A DNA stretch of 55,454 bases from Verrucomicrobiota bacterium. Lineage in GTDB: Bacteria > Verrucomicrobiota > Verrucomicrobiia > Chthoniobacterales > Chthoniobacteraceae. This document shows, one piece after another, positions 18,779-26,807 of this stretch. Position numbers and translations under genes: made by a program. Location: positions 1-55,454 of the forward strand of contig VFJQ01000002.1 of the NCBI GenBank assembly GCA_009885995.1, given 5' to 3'. Numbering within the stretch: position 1 is the first letter of the stretch; each line of letters starts with the position of its first letter. The notes beneath the pieces are model-generated. The model saw only the letters and a list, made by a program, of their open reading frames with translations, made no database searches and was not told where the DNA came from.

Positions 18779-19494
18779 ATGCCAACCGTCACCATCCAGC
18801 AGGCTTGTGAACTTGCGCTGCGGCATCACCAAGCGGGGCGGTTGGCGGAGGCGGAAGGGATCTACCGGCAGATCCTGGCGGTCGAGCCACGGCACCCTGA
18901 TGCGTTCCATCTGCTTGGAGTCATCGAGCTTGAGGCAGGCAGAAACGATCTTGCGGTCCAAATGATCCGCCAGGCGATCGTTTTGGCGCCGGATCATCCG
19001 GCCTTTCATGTCAATCTGGGTGAAGCGTATCGAAGACTGGGACGTTTGGATGAAGCTGCTGGCGCATTTCGCCGGGTGCTTGAATTCGAGCCAGGCCTTG
19101 CGGAGGCGCACCGCGGCCTTGGCGTCACACTGCGGGCCCAAGGCCGATTCGCCGAAGCCATTGCCTCCGCCCGGCGAGTGCTGCAACTGCGGACGGAATC
19201 CGCGGAGGCTTACAACAATCTGGGCAACGTGCTCGGGGACATGGGACAATTGGAGGAAGCCATCGCGGCGTATCGCCGGGCGACCACCCTTCAACCGGAC
19301 TTTGCATTGGCTTGGAATAACATGGAAGTGAGCCTGAGCGAACAAGGCTGCATGGAAGCAGCCGTTGCCGCCTGTCGCCGGGCGCTCCAATGGCTGCGTC
19401 GCCCCTGCTGGACGCCTCCGGATTCGCGCGCGAGGTGGAGGAGGCATATCGGCAGATGTGGCCCGAGTGGTGCGCGAAACAGGCGGGCGCTTAG
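18779..19494 (+). pseudogene. Decayed TPR / O-GlcNAc-transferase-like gene with internal deletion
   Basis: From ATG 18779 the reading frame encodes about six tetratricopeptide repeats (start MPTVTIQQACELALRHHQAG) and closely resembles the N-terminal half of the intact protein at 31688-33577. Near 19385-19392 the similarity stops. In another frame it jumps to the extreme C-terminus of the same protein: SPLLDASGFAREVEEAYRQM followed by WPEWCAKQAGA and stop, against SPLLDAPTFARCMEVAYREM and WRAWCEKQAGVK in the paralogue. The whole glycosyltransferase domain is missing and the frame is shifted. A TPR-only product running on to 19594 out of frame could still be made. The true stop at 19492-19494 overlaps the convergent gene's stop. 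Confidence 0.82.
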
Positions 19495-20300
19495 GCTGGC
19501 ATCGTCCAGCCTTCGCCGGCACGGAGGACGCGATGCGGCTGGGCGAGGCGTTCGCACTCGGGCAGGAAGAGGTCGCGTGGGTCGGCGGTATTGAACCCGA
19601 ACATCTCGAAGTGGCACGGCACGACCCAACGCGCACCGATGTCGTGCGCGAGTTGCGCGGCTTCGCGGCCGTCGAGGTTTCCCGCGACGCGGCGCTCGGG
19701 CTTGTGGCCGTTGATTGGGAGAAAGGCCACGTCGATTTGCCACGCACGCAGCGTCTCGACCATGCCGGGAAAAAGCCGCGTGTCGCCGCTGTGATAGATC
19801 GTCCACGGCCCGCACTGCGCGACGTAGCCGAGGAATCCGGGCGCGAGTTCATCATGTGCGGAGGGCACCGCGTGGAGCGTGAAGGCGTCGAGCGACACCG
19901 AGGCACCCGCTTCGAGGCCGACGAAGTCCTCCCGTCCGAGCCGCTGTGCGATGAAAGCGCGGTTTGCCTCCGGGACGACGAGCCGTGCGCCGGGATTCGC
20001 TGCGAGCAGCGGGCGCAACGTGTCGGCGTCGAGGTGATCGGTGTGATTATGGCTCGATGTGATGATGCTGATCCCGGTGAGGCGTTCGGGCGCGATCACG
20101 CGTTCGGTCATGCGCACGTGCGGCTTGCCGGTCTGCGCGTATTTGAGCGTGAGCGAATCCGAAAGATACGGATCGAAGAGGAGGAACTCGCCGGCGTAGC
20201 GCACGAGGAAGCCGCTCTGCCCGAGCCACCACAGGCGCAAGTCGCCCGGCGTGGGGAGGTCAGCGAGGAAGGCGTCGTCGCGGAGCAGGGGAACGATCAC
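19491..20300 (-). CDS. Metallo-beta-lactamase-fold hydrolase, UlaG-like
   Basis: Cytoplasmic protein of 269 residues. The zinc-binding HxHxDH motif is SSHNHTDHLDAD (about residues 82-93). Further ligands are likely the H in VPSAHDELAPG, the D in YHSGDTRLFPG and the H in PCHFEMFGF. The overall layout, including LWWLGQSGFLV at the start, resembles UlaG-type L-ascorbate-6-phosphate lactonases. No other ascorbate genes are nearby, so the substrate is unknown. It overlaps the MetE-like gene upstream by 4 bases and is probably coupled to it. Confidence 0.85.
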   Translation of the reverse strand: MIVPLLRDDAFLADLPTPGDLRLWWLGQSGFLVRYAGEFLLFDPYLSDSLTLKYAQTGKPHVRMTERVIAPERLTGISIITSSHNHTDHLDADTLRPLLAANPGARLVVPEANRAFIAQRLGREDFVGLEAGASVSLDAFTLHAVPSAHDELAPGFLGYVAQCGPWTIYHSGDTRLFPGMVETLRAWQIDVAFLPINGHKPERRVAGNLDGREAAQLAHDIGARWVVPCHFEMFGFNTADPRDLFLPECERLAQPHRVLRAGEGWTMPA

Positions 20301-21331
20301 AGGCCGAGCTCGTCGCGCACGATCTTCACGCCCGCGACCATGTTCGTGAGCTTCTGCTTCGCGGCCCAGCGCGCGGTTTGCGAGAGGCCGCAGTCGGGCG
20401 CGAAGGCCAGTCGCTCGGCGGGTGCGTGGCGCAGGCAGAGGCGCACGCGCTCGGCGACTTCGCTCGGCGGCTCGATGTAATAGCTCTTCACGTCGATGAT
20501 GCCGACGGCCACATCCTTCACTTTCGCGATGTCGCCGATGATCGCGATCTCGCTGAACTCGCGACTGGCCATCTCGACGTGGATCTCATCGACGGTGAAA
20601 CCGAGGAACGCCGGGAACATCGGCGCGTAGCGGCGCAGACCGACGGCGCGGGCTTTGTAATTGCCAAAGCAGAGATGCGTCGAGAGCCGGCACTTGCCGA
20701 CGACGGGCGCGACGGTGCGGTTGAAGATCTCGACGAAGTGCGCCGGATCTTCCTTGTGCGCGTAGCAACTCATCGACGGTTCATCGACGGTGATCTCCGT
20801 GCAGCCAGCCTCGACGAGCGCGACGAGTTCGCGCTGCACGAGTGGGAGCAGCGCCTCGGTGAGTGCGTAGCGGTCCGGGTAGCGAGGGCAGGGGAGAAGG
20901 CGACCGCTGAGTGTGTAAGGTCCGGGCACCGATGCCTTCAGCGTCGGTCCCGAGGGTGCGAGACGTTGCAGGCGCTTGAACTCCTCGACCACACCGAGCC
21001 CGCGCGGCGCAGCCAACTCGCCGACGACCACGTGCTTCCCCCGCTGATCGTGCGCGGGCGGACCCCAGCGGCGTGGCGATGCGCCTTCGAGCGCGATACC
21101 TCCGAGGAAGCCGTAGAAGGAGAGATTGAAATCGAGCCGCGTCTGCTCGCCGTCGGTGATCACGTCGAGCCCGGCAGCGATTTGATCGTGCAGCGCAGCG
21201 ATCACCGCGTCGTCCTGCATCTCAGCGAGGTCGTCCTTGCCGAACTGGTCGAGGTGTTGGCAGGCGAACTCGAGCCACGCGGGGAACGGATAGCTGCCGA
21301 TGACGGTGGTGCGAAGAGGTCGCGGTTGCAT
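20297..21331 (-). CDS. Short MetE-like (core) methyltransferase
   Basis: Protein of 344 residues, equivalent to only the C-terminal catalytic half of cobalamin-independent methionine synthase (normally about 750 residues). The zinc site can be traced: H and C in STHLCFGN, a Glu in DEIHVEMA, and C in APDCGLSQTARW. The start TTVIGSYPFPAWLEF is typical of the family barrel, and VDEPSMSCY marks the substrate end. Known short relatives transfer methyl groups to homocysteine from donors other than methyl-tetrahydrofolate triglutamate. It is coupled to the UlaG-like gene by a 4-base overlap. The reaction is inferred, not certain. Confidence 0.8.
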   Translation of the reverse strand: MQPRPLRTTVIGSYPFPAWLEFACQHLDQFGKDDLAEMQDDAVIAALHDQIAAGLDVITDGEQTRLDFNLSFYGFLGGIALEGASPRRWGPPAHDQRGKHVVVGELAAPRGLGVVEEFKRLQRLAPSGPTLKASVPGPYTLSGRLLPCPRYPDRYALTEALLPLVQRELVALVEAGCTEITVDEPSMSCYAHKEDPAHFVEIFNRTVAPVVGKCRLSTHLCFGNYKARAVGLRRYAPMFPAFLGFTVDEIHVEMASREFSEIAIIGDIAKVKDVAVGIIDVKSYYIEPPSEVAERVRLCLRHAPAERLAFAPDCGLSQTARWAAKQKLTNMVAGVKIVRDELGL

Positions 21332-21423
21332 GCGACGACTGCGCCGCCAAACGCGAGCGCTGGCAAGCTCGCGGCAGGATAATCCATCGCCTCGCCGGTG
21401 GCGGATGCCGAGTCGTGTGCTGC

Positions 21424-22203
21424 CTATGCTCCCAGCCGCTCGTAGAGTTTTGCCAACCGGCGCGCGTGTTCGTCGTAGGCGGCCTCGAAAAGCCGGGTCG
21501 CCCGCTCGCTGCCCACGAGCGCGCCGGCGGTGAGCACCGTCGGCGGCTGGCCGGCTGCGGTGAGCCGCGCGGCGACTTCGGCTTTGATCGAATTGACGAG
21601 CAGGCAGCCACCGACCGTCGAGCCCGGAGCCACCGGCGTGTCGAGGCCGGGCACGGTGACCATCGCGTCGCCGATCGGTGCGCCGGTATCGAGCAGGAGT
21701 GCGGCGAAATCCTGGAGCTTCTTTCCATCCGCGCGGCGGCTGGTGCTCGCCTCGCTGTGCGCGCGCGAAATGATCGCCACGACACGCACGCCGCGGCGCT
21801 GGAATTCCTCCGCGATCTCGATCGGCACCACGTTGCAGCCGCTCGATGAAATCACGAGCGCGCTATCGAGCGGAGAGAGGTCGAAGTTGCGCAGGATGCG
21901 CTCGGCGAGGCCGCTCACGTTTTCGAGGAACATCGCCTGCCGCTGGCCGTTCGCTCCGACGACCAGATTGTGAAAGCTCAGCGACAATTCGACGATCGGA
22001 TTGAAGCCGGGGAATGAGCCGTAACGCGGCCACATTTCCTCGACCATGATGCGCGAGTGGCCGCTGCCGAAGACGTGGACCATCCGCCCGGCGAGGATGG
22101 TCTGCGCGAACCAGTCTGCCGCTTGCTGGATGGCGGAGAGCTGCCGCTCGACGGTGTCGGCGAGTGTGCGGGCGCGAGTGAGGAAGTCGAGGGCAGGACT
22201 CAT
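21424..22203 (-). CDS. SIS-domain protein (UPF0309-like)
   Basis: Protein of 259 residues from ATG 22203 (MSPALDFLTRA). A sugar isomerase (SIS) fold is indicated by MVHVFGSGHSRIMVEEMWPR and ALVISSSGCNVVPIEIAEEF. Overall it resembles UPF0309 proteins, which are related to MurNAc-6-phosphate etherase and bind phosphosugars. With the adjacent ROK sugar-kinase-like gene 22 bases upstream and an SDR gene beyond it, a small amino-sugar or phosphosugar pathway is plausible (inference). Its ATG lies just beyond a 9-base tandem repeat that also covers the end of the ROK gene. Confidence 0.83.
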   Translation of the reverse strand: MSPALDFLTRARTLADTVERQLSAIQQAADWFAQTILAGRMVHVFGSGHSRIMVEEMWPRYGSFPGFNPIVELSLSFHNLVVGANGQRQAMFLENVSGLAERILRNFDLSPLDSALVISSSGCNVVPIEIAEEFQRRGVRVVAIISRAHSEASTSRRADGKKLQDFAALLLDTGAPIGDAMVTVPGLDTPVAPGSTVGGCLLVNSIKAEVAARLTAAGQPPTVLTAGALVGSERATRLFEAAYDEHARRLAKLYERLGA

Positions 22204-22208
22204 GACAC

Positions 22209-22233
22209 CACGAAGGACACGAAGATCACGAAG
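22209..22233. repeat. ACGAAG tandem repeat (period 9)
   Basis: CACGAAG occurs at 22209-22215, 22218-22224 and 22227-22233, an exact 9-base period. The array spans the ROK stop codon and ends 5 bases from the SIS start codon. Similar ACCACGAAGGACACGAAG arrays are scattered between genes in many environmental genomes; their function is unknown. Confidence 0.75.
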
Positions 22234-23095
22234 TTGGAAAGCCCGCGCTGCACGCTGCGCCAATCGCGCCCGCCCACTCGCCGAGCGCCGCTGGGAGGAC
22301 TTTCACTGCGTGGCCCGCCGGGCGCCACTCCACCTTCGCGAGTTCCGCGGCGAGTGGCGTGAAGAGCGCATCGCTCGCCTGCGCGATGCCTCCGCCGAGG
22401 ATGACGGCCTCGGGGTCGAGGATGTTGGCGAAAGACGCGATGGCGCACGCGAGCGCGCGGATCGAGCGCAGCCAGTGCTTTACAGCGTCGTCGTCGCCGG
22501 CGCGGAAGGAGGCGACGAGTTCGTGCGTGGAGGCGAAACGTCCGCCGGTGCGTTCGCGGATGTTGTAGTTGCCGCAGAAGATTTCGAGCGCGCCGGGGGT
22601 GTTGGCGATGTCCGGCGGGCCATCGAGATCGAGGCATGTGTGGCCGAGATGTCCGGCGCGGCCGATGTGTCCGTGCAGCAATTTTCCATCGGCGATGATC
22701 GCGCCGCCGACGCCGGTGCCAAGGGTGAGCATGATCACGTCGCGGAAGCCTCGCGCAGCGCCGAGCCACGCTTCGCCGAGGAGGGAAGCATGGGCATCAT
22801 TCATCACCGGCACGCGCGAAGGGCGCGCGAGGAAGTCGGTCCAGTCGAGGTTTTCCACCGCGCTCAAGCGGCCCGGCATGCAGCTGATGGCGCGGCCATC
22901 CGCGCGGGCGAGGCCGGGCGCGGCGATGCCGAGTGGCAGGCGGTCGCCGAGTTCCGCAGCGAGCGCGCGGATCGCGGCGGGGAAGTGCTCGGGATCGGTA
23001 TCGCGTAGTTCGCGGCGCATCACCTCGCCGGTCTCACTCACGAGGACGCCCTTGATCTGCGTGCCGCCGAGGTCGATCCCGACCGCGCGTTTCAT
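22226..23095 (-). CDS. ROK-family sugar kinase-like protein
   Basis: Protein of 289 residues from ATG 23095. The phosphate-binding motif AVGIDLGGTQIKGVLV opens it. The catalytic Asp lies in MNDAHASLLGEAW, and LTLGTGVGGAII marks the second ATP-binding loop. ROK kinases phosphorylate glucose, N-acetylglucosamine, N-acetylmannosamine or related sugars. The usual zinc motif CxCGxxGCxE is absent: GHLGHTCLDLDGPPDIAN occupies its position, so this is a zinc-free variant. It overlaps the SDR gene by 4 bases and precedes the SIS gene, so these three form one transcription unit. Confidence 0.86.
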   Translation of the reverse strand: MKRAVGIDLGGTQIKGVLVSETGEVMRRELRDTDPEHFPAAIRALAAELGDRLPLGIAAPGLARADGRAISCMPGRLSAVENLDWTDFLARPSRVPVMNDAHASLLGEAWLGAARGFRDVIMLTLGTGVGGAIIADGKLLHGHIGRAGHLGHTCLDLDGPPDIANTPGALEIFCGNYNIRERTGGRFASTHELVASFRAGDDDAVKHWLRSIRALACAIASFANILDPEAVILGGGIAQASDALFTPLAAELAKVEWRPAGHAVKVLPAALGEWAGAIGAACSAGFPTS

Positions 23096-23886
23096 TCGGC
23101 GTATTGGCCTTCGCTCACCGACCAGCCGCCATCGATGGCGAGCACCTGGCCGGTGCAGAAGCGCGATTGCTCGCTGAGGAAAAAAACTGCCGCTGCGGCG
23201 AGATCGTTGGGTTGACCGATGCGACCGCCGTCGAGGGGTTGCTTGCTCGCGATGTAGCGCTGGATCGCTTCGTCGTGCGCGGCGCGTTGCGACATCGGCG
23301 TCTCGACGAGGCCGGGTGCGAGCACGTTCACGCGGATGTCGTGCAGCGCGTAAGCGGCGGCGATGCTTTGGCTGAAGCCGATGATGGCTGCCTTCGCCGC
23401 CGCGTAGGCGTGCGTGGTGAAGTGATGCGGCGACGGGCGGAAGGCGAGCACGCTGGCGAGGTTCAGGATGCTGCCGGGGGTGCCTTGCGCGAGGAATTGC
23501 CGCACGGCGGCGCGGTTCGAGAGCATCACGCTCGTGAGGTTGAGATCGAGCGTCTTGGTCCAGCCGTCGTCGGTGAGTTCGTGCAGCGGGCCGTCGCCGA
23601 ACTTCCGCCCGCTGCCGCCGGCGACGTGATACAGCGCGTCGAAGCGGCGGAACTTGCGTGTCGCTTCGTCGATCGCATGCACCGCTGTCGCCGGGTCGCA
23701 GGCGTCGGCGGTGAAGACGCACGCGCTTTCACCGAGCTCGCGCTGCGCCGCCTCGGTCGAGTCCTCGTCGCGTCCTACGCACACGAGTTGCGCGCCAGCC
23801 TCGGCGCACGCGCGCACAGCGGCGAGGCCGATGCCGGTCGTGCCACCGATGATGACGATGACCTTGCCGGTGAGCGCAGCGTTCAC
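23092..23886 (-). CDS. Short-chain dehydrogenase/reductase
   Basis: Protein of 264 residues from GTG 23886 (NAALTGKVIVIIGG), chosen because the frame upstream belongs to the FKBP gene region and the Rossmann fold begins here. The nucleotide-binding motif is GGTTGIG, followed by CVGRDEDS, a pattern that often favours NADP. The catalytic residues are Ser in NLASVLAF and Tyr/Lys in YAAAKAAI. The C-terminal motif FCTGQVLAIDGGWSV is classical. Its substrate is unknown, but the coupling to the ROK gene (4-base overlap) suggests a sugar alcohol or sugar acid. The FKBP gene ends 8 bases upstream. Confidence 0.87.
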   Translation of the reverse strand: MNAALTGKVIVIIGGTTGIGLAAVRACAEAGAQLVCVGRDEDSTEAAQRELGESACVFTADACDPATAVHAIDEATRKFRRFDALYHVAGGSGRKFGDGPLHELTDDGWTKTLDLNLTSVMLSNRAAVRQFLAQGTPGSILNLASVLAFRPSPHHFTTHAYAAAKAAIIGFSQSIAAAYALHDIRVNVLAPGLVETPMSQRAAHDEAIQRYIASKQPLDGGRIGQPNDLAAAAVFFLSEQSRFCTGQVLAIDGGWSVSEGQYAE

Positions 23887-23894
23887 CGTGAGGG

Positions 23895-24341
23895 CTACTG
23901 GATCTTCAGCAGCTCGACCTCGAAGATCAGCGTCTCGTCCGGGCCGATGTCGGCTCCGGCGCCGCGCTTGCCGTAAGCCAGTTCGCTCGGGATGTAGAGC
24001 GTGGCCTTGCCGCCTTCCTTGATGAGTTGCAGTCCTTCGGTCCAGCCTTTGATCACGCGGTTGAGCGGGAAGGTCGCGGGCTCGCCGCGCTTGTAGGAGC
24101 TGTCGAATTCCTTCCCGTCGATCGTCGTGCCCTTGTAGTGAACGACGACGTTGTCGGTGGCTTTCGGGGCGCTGCCCGTGCCTTCCTTGGTGATCTTGTA
24201 TTGCAGGCCGCTGGCCGTGGTTTTCACGCCGTCCTTGGTGGCGTTGTCTTTGAGGAATTGCTGGCCGCGTTCGAGCGCGGATTGGGCGTGGAGGCTCATG
24301 GTCAGTGTCAGGGTTAGGGTGAGGACGAGTGGGAGTTTCAT
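23895..24341 (-). CDS. Exported FKBP-type peptidyl-prolyl isomerase
   Basis: Protein of 148 residues from ATG 24341, with a signal peptide of alternating Leu/Thr (MKLPLVLTLTLTLTMSLHAQ). The FKBP domain has TTASGLQYKITKEG, NVVVHYKGTTIDGKEFDSSY, RVIKGWTEGLQLIKEGGK and YIPSELAYGKRG, which are the residues that line the FK506/proline pocket. The short helical N-terminal part resembles FkpA/Mip-type proteins that dimerise in the periplasm. It would speed proline isomerisation during folding of exported proteins. It lies 36 bases after the Rsm22-like gene and 8 bases before the SDR gene. Confidence 0.92.
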   Translation of the reverse strand: MKLPLVLTLTLTLTMSLHAQSALERGQQFLKDNATKDGVKTTASGLQYKITKEGTGSAPKATDNVVVHYKGTTIDGKEFDSSYKRGEPATFPLNRVIKGWTEGLQLIKEGGKATLYIPSELAYGKRGAGADIGPDETLIFEVELLKIQ

Positions 24342-24377
24342 CGGCGCGGACGCTAGCGGCTCGCGCGCCTGCGGCAA

Positions 24378-25352
24378 TCACGCATCCGTGGGTGGGGCGA
24401 TGATTTTTCCGTCACTGATCTGCCAGCGGAACGGCGGCCACTCGCGACCCTTCATTAGCATGCGGAAAAGATCGGGGGCGTCGCGTTTTTGCAGCATCGG
24501 CTCGCTGACGCCGCTGGCGTCGCAGGTGAGCACGCGGCAGTGGCCCTTGCCTTCGCGGGGAAAGCCGATCACGCGAGAGAAGCCATCGAGCGCCGGGGCA
24601 TCGTGGCGCGTGAGGACGAGGTAGCTGTAGGGTAGCGCGCGGCGATCGATGCCGAGCTCGCGGCTCCATTCCTCCCAGCGCGCATCGCGAAAGACTTCCT
24701 GCGGCGGCTCCGCGAAGTGGTGGCACCAGTGCCGGGCGTTTGCCGCCGCGAGGAGGCCGCATCGAGCCTGGTGCGTGCATGGCGCGATGACTCGCAGCGG
24801 TTCGGTGTCGCCGAGAAGCCGCTCGCGCACTTCGATGAGACGGCGGCTGTCCGGGTGCGTGCCAGCTTCGACCCAGATGACCTCTCCGGCGGCGCGGACT
24901 TGCGCGAGGAGTCCTTCGAGTTGGACGGCGTCGAGTTCGCTGAGCACGTGGCTGATGATGAGCAGCGTGTCGTGATCGGCGCGCGGTTCGGAGATCGCGA
25001 TTTGCGGGTGCTCCGCCCGCAGCCGCGACTTGGCAAAGGCGGTCGCTCGCGCCGAGCGATCGTGGAATGCCGCCGCGGAGAATTCCGGCCACAAGTCCAG
25101 CACGCGGCGCGATGCGACCCCGCTGCCGCAGCCCCAGTCGAGCATTCGCGTCGATCGCGGGCGCCAGCCGATGGCCTGCACTGCGCGCAGCACGGCGTCG
25201 ATCTTCCAGCCGATGCGGGCGGCGAACGTGGCGTCGTAGAGCGCGATCTCCTCGTCCGAGCGCCAGTAGTCGCTCGTCCCAGCCGTGCGCTTGAGAAAAC
25301 GCGCCCGCAGGCTGGCGAGGATCTCGATCTCCCGCGGTTGCCAGTGCTTCAC
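24378..25352 (-). CDS. Rsm22-like SAM-dependent methyltransferase
   Basis: Protein of 324 residues. The SAM-binding motif is MLDWGCGSGVASRRVLDLW. It has two cysteine-bearing motifs found in Rsm22 proteins, APCTHQARCGLL and HWCHHF, which are implicated in metal or Fe-S binding. Family knowledge: mitochondrial Rsm22/METTL17 assists small-ribosomal-subunit assembly and bacterial members are presumed rRNA methylases. Overlap of 4 bases with the YqjK-like gene upstream places it in the infA operon, which fits a ribosome-related role. The rRNA target is unknown. Confidence 0.82.
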   Translation of the reverse strand: MKHWQPREIEILASLRARFLKRTAGTSDYWRSDEEIALYDATFAARIGWKIDAVLRAVQAIGWRPRSTRMLDWGCGSGVASRRVLDLWPEFSAAAFHDRSARATAFAKSRLRAEHPQIAISEPRADHDTLLIISHVLSELDAVQLEGLLAQVRAAGEVIWVEAGTHPDSRRLIEVRERLLGDTEPLRVIAPCTHQARCGLLAAANARHWCHHFAEPPQEVFRDARWEEWSRELGIDRRALPYSYLVLTRHDAPALDGFSRVIGFPREGKGHCRVLTCDASGVSEPMLQKRDAPDLFRMLMKGREWPPFRWQISDGKIIAPPTDA

Positions 25353-25738
25353 TCGCCGTCGCGCCTGTGCGCGAACATCTGCTCGACCAACGGTTGGAAA
25401 CGCTCAAGCGCGACCTTCAGCAGCAGCGGGCGCGCGGCATCGAAGGCCAGCTTTGCTGCGGCGAGCAGGATGCCGCCTTTGGCGACGCTTGCCGCGTTGA
25501 TGCGTTTGCCTTCCCGATCCACGAAAACTTTTTTCGTGCGGCGAGGCAGCTTCGCGACCACGACGCCGATCAGCGCAGCGCCGCCGAGCCAAGCGAACAT
25601 GTTTCGCGATACGCTGCGCCGGATCTGCGCCGGCACGTCGAGCGTCTCGCGGAGACGCCCGGCTGAGTGGTCGATGCGCATTCGGGCCTGCGCGAGGGCG
25701 ACGATCAGGTCGGTCTTGCGGTCTTCTGATCCAGCCAT
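25349..25738 (-). CDS. Small YqjK-like membrane protein
   Basis: Protein of 129 residues. A charged N-terminal helix (RKTDLIVALAQARMRIDHSA) precedes a membrane segment (FAWLGGAALIGVVVAKLP) and a second hydrophobic stretch (SVAKGGILLAAAKLAFDAA). The similarity to YqjK is by size, layout and position behind a YqjE-like gene, not by a clear motif. It overlaps that gene by 34 bases and the Rsm22-like gene by 4. The function is unknown; the enterobacterial counterparts are linked to envelope stress and stationary phase. Confidence 0.65.
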   Translation of the reverse strand: MAGSEDRKTDLIVALAQARMRIDHSAGRLRETLDVPAQIRRSVSRNMFAWLGGAALIGVVVAKLPRRTKKVFVDREGKRINAASVAKGGILLAAAKLAFDAARPLLLKVALERFQPLVEQMFAHRRDGE

Positions 25739-26133
25739 GCCTGATCCTTTTTGAGTTCCTTGATCGTCACGGGAAAAAGCGGCTCACGCGCGAAGGACCG
25801 CACCTTGACGAGGAGCAGCGCGGCGATTCCGAAGTGCAGCAACGCGGCGCCGAGTGTCACCCAGATCCACGCGGTGCCGCCGCCGAGCGCGGTGGCGACG
25901 GCGAAGACGATCGCGAGGCAGAAAAAAAAGTAGCCGAAGACGAGCACGACGACGGCACCGAGGAGGAGGCCGATCGCTTTCAGCCAATGTGCGCCGGCTT
26001 CACGTCCCTCGATGCTGGCGAGCTCGAATCTCGCACGCGCATACGACCATGCCGCCGCCAGCAATTCGATCGCGTGGGCGAAGAAGCCTGCGCGCTCAGC
26101 GTCGGGCGGATGGTCGTGCTCGGGCGCGGGCAC
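25705..26133 (-). CDS. YqjE / phage-holin-family membrane protein
   Basis: Protein of 142 residues with a helical N-terminal cytoplasmic part (AIELLAAAWSYARARFELAS) and two membrane segments: WLKAIGLLLGAVVVLVFGYF and, after ALGGG, TAWIWVTLGAALLHFGIAAL. This is the layout of the YqjE/Phage_holin_3_6 family, which despite the name is common on chromosomes and not lytic as far as is known. Its place between an ElaB/YqjD-like gene (3-base gap) and a YqjK-like gene reproduces the enterobacterial yqjDEK order. Confidence 0.78.
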   Translation of the reverse strand: MPAPEHDHPPDAERAGFFAHAIELLAAAWSYARARFELASIEGREAGAHWLKAIGLLLGAVVVLVFGYFFFCLAIVFAVATALGGGTAWIWVTLGAALLHFGIAALLLVKVRSFAREPLFPVTIKELKKDQAWLDQKTARPT

Positions 26134-26136
26134 GCG

Positions 26137-26472
26137 CTAGTTCTTTCGGACGAGCAGGCCGACGATGAGGCCGGCGAAGAGCGCCGTGCACACCGCTTTG
26201 AGCGGGTTTTGGCGGACGTAGGTCTCGCCTTCCTCCTGCCAGGTCTTCGCACGAGCGCGGGCTTCGCCGTAATATTCCTCGGCGCGGTCGCGGAATTCGC
26301 CGGCTTTGGCTGTGGCTTTGTCGCGAAGTTCACGCGCCTTGGCCTCGGCGGCATCCTTGAGTTCGCGGGCCTTGGCTTCGGCCGCGGTGCGCAGTTCATC
26401 TGCGGCTTGGCGTGCGTGCGTCTTGGCGTCGTCGAGGCTGCTCTTTGCGTTGGTATTGGATTCGTCGCTCAT
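26137..26472 (-). CDS. ElaB/YqjD-type membrane-anchored helical protein (DUF883-like)
   Basis: Protein of 111 residues from ATG 26472 (MSDESNTNAK). Most of it is a long Ala/Lys/Glu helix with 11-residue-like repeats (AEAKARELKDAAEAKARELR), followed by a C-terminal anchor (NPLKAVCTALFAGLIVGLLV then RKN). That design matches YqjD/ElaB, tail-anchored inner-membrane proteins that bind ribosomes in stationary phase. Here it follows infA by 67 bases on the same strand, so membrane tethering of ribosomes is an attractive inference. A longer open frame upstream is a shadow. Confidence 0.8.
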   Translation of the reverse strand: MSDESNTNAKSSLDDAKTHARQAADELRTAAEAKARELKDAAEAKARELRDKATAKAGEFRDRAEEYYGEARARAKTWQEEGETYVRQNPLKAVCTALFAGLIVGLLVRKN

Positions 26473-26539
26473 ACTGTTCGGATTCGGTTTTGGTTTGATG
26501 CTTGGCGGTGCTGAACCTAGCCCCGATGCATGGTCGCGG

Positions 26540-26758
26540 CTACTGCTCGCGGAAAATGATTCGTGCCTTGCTGAGATCGTAAGCGGAGAGCTCGAGTTGG
26601 ACTTTGTCACCCGGCACGATGCGGATGTAATTTTTGCGCATCTTGCCGGAGATGTGAGCCAGCACGAGTGCGCCATTGGGCAGCGTCACGCGAAACATGG
26701 TGCCGGGGAGCACGTCTTTGACGACGCCTTCAGTTGTGATGGAATCTTCCTTGGGCAT
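26540..26758 (-). CDS. infA: Translation initiation factor IF-1
   Basis: Protein of 72 residues, exactly the normal length, from ATG 26758 ([19 protein letters not shown]). It is a single S1-type OB fold with the conserved [40 protein letters not shown] and RIIFR. IF-1 binds the A site of the 30S subunit during initiation. It is not in the ribosomal-protein cluster that often contains it; it leads an operon of ElaB/YqjE/YqjK-like, Rsm22-like and FKBP genes. Confidence 0.96.
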   Translation of the reverse strand: MPKEDSITTEGVVKDVLPGTMFRVTLPNGALVLAHISGKMRKNYIRIVPGDKVQLELSAYDLSKARIIFREQ

Positions 26759-26807
26759 GCAAGGCTGCGAAAATTGCAAGCCGTCCGCGGGGAATGCAAT
26801 GCCGGAC

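Noticed and set aside
22057..22362. Open frame with a DTTKDTKITK-type peptide
   Set aside because: It comes from translating the ACGAAG repeat opposite the SIS and ROK genes.
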